From CAZHJK01 sp964533275 (GTDB lineage Bacteria > Bacillota > Clostridia > Eubacteriales > Garciellaceae), in NCBI GenBank assembly GCA_964533275.1, contig CAZHJK010000003.1, positions 1 to 64,000 on the forward strand: 64,000 bases of DNA, written 5' to 3'. Shown here one piece after another: positions 42,810-51,572 of the stretch. Both the position numbers and the translations under genes were made by a program. Every line of letters begins with the position of its first letter. The stretch's first letter is position 1. The notes under the pieces were generated by a model. It was given only the letters and a program-made list of their open reading frames with translations. It did not search any database and was not told where the DNA came from.

Positions 42810-42998
42810 TTATATATTATATTTTTTAAAAACTCTTATAGCATGGTAACCTTCATGTACTGCTGAAAGCACTTTTCTTGGTCTAACAGCGTCGCCAATA
42901 ACGGTAAGATCTTTAACCTTACCTACTAGTTGATTTTCAAGCTCATTAGTTGATTTAAGACCAGTGGCTATTACAACAGTACAATTACTATATGACAT
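42810..42998 (-). pseudogene. C-terminal remnant of an enoate reductase-type flavin oxidoreductase
   Basis: The 62-residue fragment contains VVIATGLKSTNELENQLVGK, then KDLTVIGDAVRPRKVLSAVH and EGYHAIRV. This is the end of the NAD(P)/FAD domain of the 2,4-dienoyl-CoA/2-enoate reductase family (VIGD-x-x-x-P-R-x-x-x-x-A-x-x-E-G). An in-frame TGA precedes it, and the remaining ~600 residues are missing, so it is a decayed fragment. Confidence 0.75.
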
Positions 42999-43406
42999 GT
43001 ATCAATGAGCCACGGACTGTCCTACATGTAAACACTAAAGCACGAAAGCCGTACTTTCGATGAGTGGGGTATTTAATAATATTATTGAAAGAGGATCAAT
43101 TCGGTAAGATGCTTTCCGGTAAATAAAAATAAGAGTAATGTCCACATGAAAAAGGCTGGATATATAGGAGTACTTTTTCCTTTATTACAGCCTTAGCTTT
43201 ATAGCTAATGAAGTAGCAGCAAAAATTAGTATAGATAATTCTTAAGTAAATGAGTTTATAATGAAACACAAGGAAGTGTTATTGGATTATTTTATTAAAT
43301 TTAAATAATCATCACTCTGAGTTGTCTGACAGAAAAGCATGCAGGATGGTTTTGGCTAAAGATCTAGGCAATTGCTACTCCACCATAATATTATGGCTAG
43401 TAATTA
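42999..43406. other. Gene-poor scar region
   Basis: No supportable gene. CGAAAGCCGTACTTTCG (near 43047) and AAGGCTG...CAGCCTT (near 43151-43193) are weak hairpins. Short open stretches such as ANEVAAKISIDNS then stop look like debris. This fits a recombination-prone site left of the defence island. Confidence 0.5.
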
Positions 43407-43706
43407 CTATCCATTAATATAAATAGCAACAGCTTCTTCAAATTCTTCAGCAGGCTTATATCCTTTTTCTAATAGATCCTTTATATAAATCTTATTATAG
43501 GTAAAGGCAAAGATTAAGCTAACTACAAATGCACCAATGCCAAAAGTAAATGTAGCAGTAAGAAGTTGTAATGCAAACATTATCGCTGCCCATTTTAAAT
43601 CTCCTCTTATAAGTGGTACAAATAGACCGAAGAAGAAAAAAGTCCACGAGAATCCCTTTTTTACCTCTTTTGTCAAACCAGAATCATGTTTTAGAATAAC
43701 CTTCAT
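43407..43706 (-). CDS. Small membrane protein (DUF2628/HrgC-like)
   Basis: 99 residues. VKKGFSWTFFFFGLFVPLIR and a GDLKW motif, then a second hydrophobic segment (TFGIGAFVVSLIFAFTYN) and IYIKDLLEKGYKPAEE match the pattern of short DUF2628/HrgC-type membrane proteins as I remember them. Two to three transmembrane helices. GGAGGGTAT precedes its ATG on the minus strand. Function unknown. The 43707-43991 gap to the next gene contains a TGTCC...GGACA mini-hairpin and no clear promoter. Confidence 0.65.
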   Translation of the reverse strand: MKVILKHDSGLTKEVKKGFSWTFFFFGLFVPLIRGDLKWAAIMFALQLLTATFTFGIGAFVVSLIFAFTYNKIYIKDLLEKGYKPAEEFEEAVAIYING

Positions 43707-44000
43707 AATATACCCTCCAAATAAATTTTAATAATATAATTTATAGTAGTTTAATAATACCAAAACAAATGTCCTAAGTTTTGGACAGTAAATTATTCAT
43801 GGAATTAAACTTTTAAAAGGTTCTATCATAGATGATATCTAAGTAACGATAGATGTAAAGTGACGGCAATTTGGCATCTTGGTTTAAGGTTCTTTATGGA
43901 TTTACATAATTAAAGAAGCTTTAGAAGGGAATAGTGTCTACATTGTAGAATAATTATATATTAGATAAAAATTAAAGAATATTTTTAGGGGATGAATGAA

Positions 44001-45713
44001 ATGGCAAAATTTATACCAGCAATGCCAGAAAATTTCAATGGTAGCATTGGGGAAGAAAAAGTATTTGAGGCGCTAAGACTATTAGATAATAATTATACAA
44101 TATTTCATTCCTTGAATTGGATTGGGATCAATGATAGTAGAACGATGGGTGAAGCAGATTATGTGATTATCCATCCTGATAAGGGGATTATGGTGATCGA
44201 AGTTAAATCAGGGGAAATTGAATATACTCAAGAAAAGCAATGGACACAGACCAACAGGGTAACAAAATGCGCAAAAACTATAGCTCCATTTGAACAAGCA
44301 AGGAAGAGTCAATTTGAAATTATAGCAAGATTAAAATCTAATCTTTCATTCAGACCTCCTTTAGTATGCCATGCAGTATGGTTTCCATCCGGACATCTCA
44401 AAATCTCTGAAAAGTTACCTATAGAGACTTCAAAGGAAATAATTTTGGATGAAGAAAGTCTGAATGAAGTTAAAAATTCCATCGATTGTGCTTTCGATTT
44501 TTGGAGAAAAAAAACTGGGTTTAAAGGCGTAATGGATGGAAGGAAGCTACATGAAGTAATTGAGGTGCTTGCACCACGCTTCCATTTGGTGCCTAATATG
44601 AAAAATATCATCCATGAAACGGAGAACATGTATATAAGGTTAACGAACCAACAGACTGCAGTACTTAATTATCTACAAGAGCAGAAGACAGCAGTTATAC
44701 ATGGACTTGCTGGGACAGGAAAAACTGTATTAGCAAGAGAGAAAGCGAAAATGTTAGCAGGTGATGGCAGAACCGTATTATATCTCTGCTATAATAATTT
44801 TCTTAAAGAATATCTAAGGAGCGAGTTCTCATATCCAGGAATTGTCTATCATAATGCCCATTCTCTTGCTATGGAAGTCTTAGCAACAGGCGGTGATTTG
44901 GACTTAGATAATCTTCTTGATGAGTTTGAGGAATTTTTATTAGAGGTTATAGAGGCTGAAGATTGGAAATATGATCATATTGTGATTGATGAAGGTCAAG
45001 ATTTGAACGAAAGATTAGTCAACAGTTTGTATGATATGGCAAAAGCAAAAGATGGGAGTTTCTATGTTTTCTATGATAGAAATCAATATATTATGAAAAA
45101 TGAGATGCCACAGTGGTTGGAGCAAGCAGAGTGTAAACTTGTACTCCATCGAAATTGTAGAAACACAGCAGAAATATTTAAAACTTCATGTGGAATTATA
45201 GGTTCAGATAGTAAACCTTTTGAAAATTCAATTCATGGAGAAACACCAACAGCATTTTTCTTTAAAAAACAAATACAATTAATAGAAGAGGCTGAAAACT
45301 TTGTAAAAGCAGCGATTGTCGCAGGAATAGAACCAGAAGAAATTGTATTCTTAACGGTAAGAACGGAAAAAAAGTCCCTACTCTCTGGCGTAAAACAGAT
45401 TAATGGAATTTGTATTACTAATGAAAGGCAACAGAATAATATTTTATTTACGACAATAAGAAAATTTAAAGGATTAGAAGCAAAAGCAGTAATGATTATT
45501 GATTTGTCGATAAGTGCATTAGCCTACCCAGAAAACCAAAGACTTGTATATGTTGGTTGTTCAAGGGCAAAGCATCTATTAAAGATTGCAATTTTAGAGG
45601 ATATAGATAGGGAAGACTATGGCAATTATCTAAGAAAGATTAATTCAAAAAGAAATGTACCCAAAAATAAGAAGGGATTAGGTCGACTTTTAAATGTAAA
45701 AATTCAAAATTAA
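44001..45713 (+). CDS. NERD nuclease-domain / UvrD-like superfamily 1 helicase
   Basis: About 570 residues. The N-terminal NERD domain (about 15-120) has GEADYVIIHPDKGIMVIEVK, with the D...E-x-K residues of a PD-(D/E)XK nuclease. The SF1 helicase has Walker A GLAGTGKT (235-242), Walker B VIDEGQDL (near 328) and UvrD-type motifs RKFKGLEAKAVMI and VYVGCSRAKHLL. ATG 44001 is preferred as AGGGG is 9 nt upstream; ATG 43992 is only 2 nt from it. First of three closely spaced genes that I take as a defence module. Confidence 0.85.
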   Translation: MAKFIPAMPENFNGSIGEEKVFEALRLLDNNYTIFHSLNWIGINDSRTMGEADYVIIHPDKGIMVIEVKSGEIEYTQEKQWTQTNRVTKCAKTIAPFEQARKSQFEIIARLKSNLSFRPPLVCHAVWFPSGHLKISEKLPIETSKEIILDEESLNEVKNSIDCAFDFWRKKTGFKGVMDGRKLHEVIEVLAPRFHLVPNMKNIIHETENMYIRLTNQQTAVLNYLQEQKTAVIHGLAGTGKTVLAREKAKMLAGDGRTVLYLCYNNFLKEYLRSEFSYPGIVYHNAHSLAMEVLATGGDLDLDNLLDEFEEFLLEVIEAEDWKYDHIVIDEGQDLNERLVNSLYDMAKAKDGSFYVFYDRNQYIMKNEMPQWLEQAECKLVLHRNCRNTAEIFKTSCGIIGSDSKPFENSIHGETPTAFFFKKQIQLIEEAENFVKAAIVAGIEPEEIVFLTVRTEKKSLLSGVKQINGICITNERQQNNILFTTIRKFKGLEAKAVMIIDLSISALAYPENQRLVYVGCSRAKHLLKIAILEDIDREDYGNYLRKINSKRNVPKNKKGLGRLLNVKIQN

Positions 45714-45725
45714 AGGGGTATAATA

Positions 45726-46685
45726 ATGATTCTTAGCTATATGGATAGTGAAATTTCGGATAAAGAATTTGAATTAATGGTTGATCAAGAACATTTTGAG
45801 AGAGTTTGGGAGATAATAAATACGAACATAAATGATTATGTTGTATCTTATTTGGATGAGATCATACAATCTAATGAAAATTCTTTAAAACCCCAAGCAA
45901 CATTAAGTTTATATATAAAGAACATTATTAATGAACATTGTAAAGTTCAGGATAAATATTCCGCAATATTTGATCCAGAGCTAATGGAAGAGTATGAAGA
46001 GGATGTCGATGGTTTTAAAGGGAGTATATTAAAACATCAATGTCAGGTAATACAGCGGACATTAAATAGTAGATCAGAAGCTTTAAAGGATTGGAAAATT
46101 GCATTTAAATTGGCAACACCTCAGCAGCTCTATGATACTTTTTATAATATGATTTCCTTTGCCGAGGATTATGATGCTGATATAAGGGAAGAAGAACTGA
46201 AGGATATTGATACTATTGAAGCAATAAAATTTGCTCAGATGTCTGAGGATGCTTGTTACCTTATAGGTGTTATTGGTACAGGTATACTGTCCACAATTTT
46301 AAATGCTATTTACCCAAGAATATTTCCAGGTCGATTTAAAATAGGGATGTTTGCCTTATATATGATATCTGGGAAGAAACCAATTGATATGGGTTCAAAC
46401 AGTTCGGAGTTTCTTATGGTAAAAGATACTATTAAGTCTAAAACTGGGACTATCGAGCAGGAACATAATTACTATTTCCCATATGAAACCTTTGCCTTAT
46501 ATTCTTTAAGAATTTATCGGTTTTTAGATCAAATCATTTATAAAAAATATAATATAAAATTTCCAGATGATTATAGATATGTCCTGGTAAATGATTTCTA
46601 TGAATATATGATCAATAGTAATAAGACTATTATACAAACATTACTAGGTAACGATGATAAATATAAATTCGAATTGCCTATGTAA
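45726..46685 (+). CDS. Unknown 319-residue protein between two helicases
   Basis: AAAGGGG upstream of ATG 45726, 12 bp after the NERD-helicase gene. The N-terminal half is acidic and helical (ELMVDQEHFERVWEII). GTGILSTILNAIYPRIFPG and RFKIGMFALYMISGKKPIDM form a hydrophobic conserved-looking centre. EQEHNYYFPYETFALYSLRI follows. No Walker, nuclease or DNA-binding motif can be seen. I do not recognise the family. Its fixed place suggests a partner or sensor of the flanking helicases. Confidence 0.6.
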   Translation: MILSYMDSEISDKEFELMVDQEHFERVWEIINTNINDYVVSYLDEIIQSNENSLKPQATLSLYIKNIINEHCKVQDKYSAIFDPELMEEYEEDVDGFKGSILKHQCQVIQRTLNSRSEALKDWKIAFKLATPQQLYDTFYNMISFAEDYDADIREEELKDIDTIEAIKFAQMSEDACYLIGVIGTGILSTILNAIYPRIFPGRFKIGMFALYMISGKKPIDMGSNSSEFLMVKDTIKSKTGTIEQEHNYYFPYETFALYSLRIYRFLDQIIYKKYNIKFPDDYRYVLVNDFYEYMINSNKTIIQTLLGNDDKYKFELPM

Positions 46686-46704
46686 CAATTTTGGAGGTAA
46701 AAAA

Positions 46705-48315
46705 TTGGATAAATTCGAAGTTTTAAATAAATATTTTCAAAATATAGAATCCTTTAGAGGACAACAGGAAGAAGCTATTAACTCTGTATTGGATGGGCAG
46801 CGTGTACTATGCTTAATGCCCACAGGGGAAGGAAAATCTTTAATCTATCAAGTAGCAGGTTTATGTTTAGGAAAAGCAACGATTATTATATCACCTCTAA
46901 TTGCTCTTATGAAACAACAAAACAATGATCTTGCTAATAAGGGGTTGCATTGTCTATTCCTATCCGAGTTAGATTATAGAAAGCAATTTAAGGAATTAAC
47001 GAAAATGGTAGATGGAGCTGTTCCTGATTTCATATTTATCTCTCCAGAACGCGCTGCTAACGATGGCTATTTAGAATTTATTTTGAATCACATAAAAGAA
47101 AAGATAGGTCTTGTAGTTGTTGATGAAGCACATTGTATTTCGCAATGGGGAGAAGGCTTTCGACCAGCATATAAAACAATACCGGATTTTGTGAACCGTA
47201 TTTTTGGTTGGAATTCATGGCCACATATACTATGTTTAACAGCAACATTAAATGATAGGGATAAAAAACAGATTGAGAAAGACTTTGGAATTACAAAGAC
47301 AATAAAAAGTCCCAATCTTTGGAGAAAAAATCTTAATTTAAATCTCATAGATTTAGGCTCTGGTAAGGAAGATAGTAAAGATGAGGCACTTGAAAGAATA
47401 CTATATAAACATAGCGGTGAAAAGATCCTTGTGTTTGTGCATAGGAAGTATGGAAGTAAAGGAACGACTAGAACTTTATATAAAAGGTTTTCACAAACCT
47501 ATAATAATTGTGATTTTTTTGATGCAGATATTTCAGACAAGGAAAAGGATAGGATTCTTGAGGGGTTTAAAGATGGAAGCATAAAAATTGTTTTTGCAAC
47601 TTCTGCCTTTGGAATGGGTGTAGATATTTCAGATATACGTTTAGTAGTTCATTATCTGATATCTGAATCTGTTGAACAATATTATCAAGAGGTCGGAAGG
47701 GCTGGACGGGATGGTAAACCTTCTTATGGTTATCTCTTATATACGAAACAATCTAAAAATGGTAGAAAAAGATTAATTGAAGGTTCACTTTGCTCTGAAA
47801 AAACGATAAGGACGGAATATGAGGATAGAAAAACCAAAAAGGGAGCCATATTTAATTCGATCAAGTATGAAGATTTAGCCGAAGAAAGAAGAACTGCTTT
47901 TGCTTTGTTAATGGAATTTGGGAGCATAGAAATTTTGGCAAAAGGTGTCCAAAGTTTAAAATGTTTTAAGGCATCAGGACCTAAGGGAACACTATTTTTA
48001 GAGGAAATGTATAAGATTTCTAAATCAGGGCTAATAAAAATCATTTGTAAAAAGAATGGGATTTCAATCAATTCATTGACAGGGAAGATTTGGGAATTAT
48101 GTTCTAAAAGGGAGCTGGTCCTATCATCTTCACCACCTAAGGCTTTGTTTTACTGCATAAAACAAGATTTAGATGATGATATTGTTGATAAAATTATGAA
48201 TGATCAACAAGAAAAACTTGAAAAAAGGATGAGTGCGTTTTTGGACTTTGCTACTGCTATTGAGGATGGAAAGAATGCAGAAAGTATTGTTAAGAATGGA
48301 TTGAATATAAAATAA
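46705..48315 (+). CDS. RecQ-like superfamily 2 DNA helicase
   Basis: About 536 residues from TTG 46705, which has TTGGAGG 7 nt upstream; the longer frame would overlap the previous gene. Motifs: FRGQQEEAI (motif 0), Walker A PTGEGKS (39-45; RecQ usually has PTGGGKS), DEAHCISQWG, LTATLN, FATSAFGMGVD, and QYYQEVGRAGRDG. The C-terminus is short and lacks a standard HRDC domain. It may unwind foreign or recombination DNA together with the NERD protein. Confidence 0.85.
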   Translation: MDKFEVLNKYFQNIESFRGQQEEAINSVLDGQRVLCLMPTGEGKSLIYQVAGLCLGKATIIISPLIALMKQQNNDLANKGLHCLFLSELDYRKQFKELTKMVDGAVPDFIFISPERAANDGYLEFILNHIKEKIGLVVVDEAHCISQWGEGFRPAYKTIPDFVNRIFGWNSWPHILCLTATLNDRDKKQIEKDFGITKTIKSPNLWRKNLNLNLIDLGSGKEDSKDEALERILYKHSGEKILVFVHRKYGSKGTTRTLYKRFSQTYNNCDFFDADISDKEKDRILEGFKDGSIKIVFATSAFGMGVDISDIRLVVHYLISESVEQYYQEVGRAGRDGKPSYGYLLYTKQSKNGRKRLIEGSLCSEKTIRTEYEDRKTKKGAIFNSIKYEDLAEERRTAFALLMEFGSIEILAKGVQSLKCFKASGPKGTLFLEEMYKISKSGLIKIICKKNGISINSLTGKIWELCSKRELVLSSSPPKALFYCIKQDLDDDIVDKIMNDQQEKLEKRMSAFLDFATAIEDGKNAESIVKNGLNIK

Positions 48316-48670
48316 TTTAGAGAAATTATATGAAATATTCAGGAGACATAAGTAGAAAATCTTTATAATTTCACATTACACTATCTGCTGTGAAACACTT
48401 AATATACTTCGATTTATTGAAGTTTATGAGACTTGAAAATGAATAATGATATAGAATACTAATTATGAGAATAATCCTACTCTAAGACGAGTGGGATTTT
48501 TTTATGTAACTAGGAAGAAGTAATACGGGGAAAAAACAGGTAGTCCAAATAGGATAATAGAAAAATAATGTAAAACATGCAGGATTAAATGATTGAGATA
48601 TTGAATTATTATAGTATTCTGAATTCAAATTTTGACAAAATATAATAATTATTTCCAGGGGTGTTGTTAA
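48316..48670. other. Intergenic region between the two helicase modules
   Basis: It contains the terminator at 48473-48503. TTGACA at 48632 has no -10 box at normal distance; TATAAT at 48641 is too close. No gene remnant seen. The start of the DISARM-like locus (SD CCAGGGGTG) closes it. Confidence 0.55.
48473..48503 (+). terminator. Rho-independent terminator of the NERD/RecQ-like module
   Basis: AATCC-t-ACTC pairs with GAGT-g-GGATT (T-G at one position) and a T run follows. Confidence 0.8.
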
Positions 48671-51571
48671 ATGGCTATAGTTACTAGGGTTAATGACGAT
48701 AGGAATTCTATTTACAGGAGAAATTTTAAAGATAAAACTAGGTTAAAGATGATAGATTATTCTCCAGGTATGCGTGTTATTATACGGGATGAAGAATGGA
48801 TGATAAAAAAAGTAGAAACTAATAGTTTAAATAGGAAAACTATTTATTGTATTGGAATATCCACATTGGTGAAGGACAAGGAAATAATTTTTCTTACAGA
48901 TATTGAAGATATTAAGCAAGTTGATCCCACAAAGATAAATCTAGTCATTGATGATTCTCCTTTTTTTAAAAATTCCCGTTTATATATAGAAAGTAAATGG
49001 AGACAAAAAAATCCTACAGATTCCAATCTACATATAGGTAGTAAGGCAGCCATGGATTTAATGAATTTTCAGTTATATCCAGCCCAGGTTGCACTTCGCC
49101 AAACTCGACAGAGAATACTAATTGCAGATTCTGTTGGTCTGGGTAAGACCTTAGAAGCAGGTATATTGACTTCTGAACTTATAGCACGTGGTAAGGGGAA
49201 AAGAATTCTTGTAGTTACAGTAAAAAGCATGATGACCCAATTCCAAAAAGAATTCTGGAATAGATTCACTATTCCATTAGTGCGCCTTGATTCTAGAAAA
49301 ATTTCAAAAATTCGTTCTCAACTTCCTTCAAACTATAATCCCTTTTTTTACTACGATAAGACAATTGTTTCCATAGACACATTAAAGCGCGATGTAGAAT
49401 ATAGGACTCATGTAGAAAACGCAAGATGGGATATTATAATTATTGATGAAGCCCATAATGTGGCTGAGAGAGGTGGGCGACAAGCCCAAAGGGCAAGATT
49501 GGCAAAGCTATTAGCAGAACAATCAGATACCCTTATAATGCTTTCGGCTACTCCTCATGATGGGAGGAGTGAAAGTTTTGCATCTTTAATGAATATGCTT
49601 GACCCTACTGCAATAGCTAATCCTCATGAATATACTAAAGAAGATATAAAAGGTCTTTGTATTCGACGTTTCAAAAAAGATGTAAAAAATCAGGTTATGG
49701 ATTCTTTTAAAGAAAGAAAGGTTACCATAGAAAGATGTGATGCATCTTTAGAAGAAGAGAAGGCATATGAAGTTTTTGCTGAAATGCAACTAGATATGGA
49801 TAAAAGCAAGACTCGCATTGCAGGGCAATTATTTAAGACAAGTCTTGAAAAATCGATGTTTTCAAGTCCCGCAGCCTGTATAAAGAGTATTGATGAGCGT
49901 TTAAAAAAATTATACAAGAAATATGATAAATACGATATCAAGGATATTTACCAACTTGAGGGATTAAAGGAATCCCTTCTTAATATAACACCGGATAACT
50001 TTTCTCGGTATCAAAAATTATTAAAACTGCTCAATAATAAAGATTATGGTTGGGACATGAAGAATAAGAAGGATAGAGTTGTTATTTTTACAGAAAGAAT
50101 CGAAACCATGAAATTCCTATCAAAACAACTCCAAAAATCTCTTGGATTAGATGAAAAAATGGTCCAAGAGCTTTATGGTGGAATGAGTGATGAGCAACAA
50201 CAAAAAATTGTTGAGGACTTTGGCAGAGAAGAATCTTCTATTAGGATTCTTGTGGCCTCTGATGTTGCTTCTGAAGGTATTAATTTACATTATTTAAGCC
50301 ATAGATTAATTCACTTTGACATACCTTGGTCTTTAATGGTTTTCCAGCAAAGGAATGGTCGGATTGATCGTTATGGACAAAAGGAGAGCCCAGATATTCG
50401 CTACTTTTTAACTAATAGTAAGAATGAAAGAATTCGGGGAGATTTGAGGATAATGGAAATTCTTATTACCAAAGAGGGACAGGCTTATAAAAATATTGGA
50501 GACCCAACATTATTAATGGGTACCTTTAATATTGAAGAAGAAGAACTTATTATTGGTGAAGCAATAGAAAATCAAACAAGTGCTGATGACTTTAGCAATC
50601 AAATAGACGAAATGGCGGATGGCTTTGATCCCTTTGAACTTTTAATGCAGGAAGCAATGTCTGATGAGGACCCTCCAATGGTGGTTACTAAAGAGACCCT
50701 ATATAGTGACATTGACTATCTAAACAATGCTTTAACATATTTCTCCCAAACTGACCGCCAATCAGTGAGAAGGTTGGAAACTGTTGAAGGACTTGAAATA
50801 GAAGTAATACCGGAATTAGAAAGAAGATTAAAAGCCATACTTCCTGAAGAGGCTTTACCAAAGTCAGATTATTTGCGACTAAGCCCCAATAAGGAGTTTT
50901 GTATGGATGAGATGAAAAGAAGTATGCAAAATAATATGGAAGATACTGCCTGGCCCAAGACCCAATATTTATGGTCCCTTCATCCCATATTTGACTGGAT
51001 TAATGATAGAGCTAGTCTCTTATATGGCAGGAGAGAAGCTCCACTTATAGGCTTTCCGGGGAAGCTATCTAAGGATGAATTCATCTTTATCCTTGCAGGG
51101 ACAATTCCCAATAGGAATTCTACACCTGTGGTTGATGAGTGGTTTGGACTTAAGTATGTAGATGGAAAATTCTCCGGAGAACTAACTATGGATGAGCTAA
51201 TATTTAAAAGTGGTTTTGGAAGAGCGGATATACCTAATAGTAATTCAATTACTGAAGAAAAGAAGGAAGAGGCAGAAGCCCTACTACCTTTTGTAGTAGC
51301 ACAAGGTAAAATTGTATTAAAAAGATATAGTGAGGATTATCGAAATAGAATAAATCCTCTTATTAATGAGGAAATGAACAAATTGGCACAGCTGGAAGAA
51401 CGACATAAAGATTACCAACTATCATTCTTTGAAGATGAAAGACGCAAAAGTATTAAAGAACGGGAAGTGGAACGAATATTTAATAAGTTTACAGAATGGG
51501 TTAGTAATAGCCTGGAAATAAAGAATAATCCATACTTAAGAATTATTGCAGTTCTTACGGGGGTGAAATGA
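48671..51571 (+). CDS. SNF2/HepA-type helicase, DrmD-like
   Basis: 966 residues. A small N-terminal beta domain (about 30-95) precedes the ATPase with Walker A ADSVGLGKTLEAG (152-164), DEAH (259-262), LSATPHDGR, and a C-terminal motor part with ILVASDVASEGINLHYLSHR and QQRNGRIDRYGQ. The tail of about 350 residues is specific. This architecture matches DrmD, the SNF2-like helicase of class 1 DISARM. It is the first of four genes with only 1-35 bp spacing or overlaps, so probably one operon. Confidence 0.85.
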   Translation: MAIVTRVNDDRNSIYRRNFKDKTRLKMIDYSPGMRVIIRDEEWMIKKVETNSLNRKTIYCIGISTLVKDKEIIFLTDIEDIKQVDPTKINLVIDDSPFFKNSRLYIESKWRQKNPTDSNLHIGSKAAMDLMNFQLYPAQVALRQTRQRILIADSVGLGKTLEAGILTSELIARGKGKRILVVTVKSMMTQFQKEFWNRFTIPLVRLDSRKISKIRSQLPSNYNPFFYYDKTIVSIDTLKRDVEYRTHVENARWDIIIIDEAHNVAERGGRQAQRARLAKLLAEQSDTLIMLSATPHDGRSESFASLMNMLDPTAIANPHEYTKEDIKGLCIRRFKKDVKNQVMDSFKERKVTIERCDASLEEEKAYEVFAEMQLDMDKSKTRIAGQLFKTSLEKSMFSSPAACIKSIDERLKKLYKKYDKYDIKDIYQLEGLKESLLNITPDNFSRYQKLLKLLNNKDYGWDMKNKKDRVVIFTERIETMKFLSKQLQKSLGLDEKMVQELYGGMSDEQQQKIVEDFGREESSIRILVASDVASEGINLHYLSHRLIHFDIPWSLMVFQQRNGRIDRYGQKESPDIRYFLTNSKNERIRGDLRIMEILITKEGQAYKNIGDPTLLMGTFNIEEEELIIGEAIENQTSADDFSNQIDEMADGFDPFELLMQEAMSDEDPPMVVTKETLYSDIDYLNNALTYFSQTDRQSVRRLETVEGLEIEVIPELERRLKAILPEEALPKSDYLRLSPNKEFCMDEMKRSMQNNMEDTAWPKTQYLWSLHPIFDWINDRASLLYGRREAPLIGFPGKLSKDEFIFILAGTIPNRNSTPVVDEWFGLKYVDGKFSGELTMDELIFKSGFGRADIPNSNSITEEKKEEAEALLPFVVAQGKIVLKRYSEDYRNRINPLINEEMNKLAQLEERHKDYQLSFFEDERRKSIKEREVERIFNKFTEWVSNSLEIKNNPYLRIIAVLTGVK

Positions 51572-51572
51572 T

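Noticed and set aside
48632..48646. Promoter of the DISARM-like locus
   Set aside because: TTGACA and TATAAT are only 3 bp apart, which is not a usable spacing.
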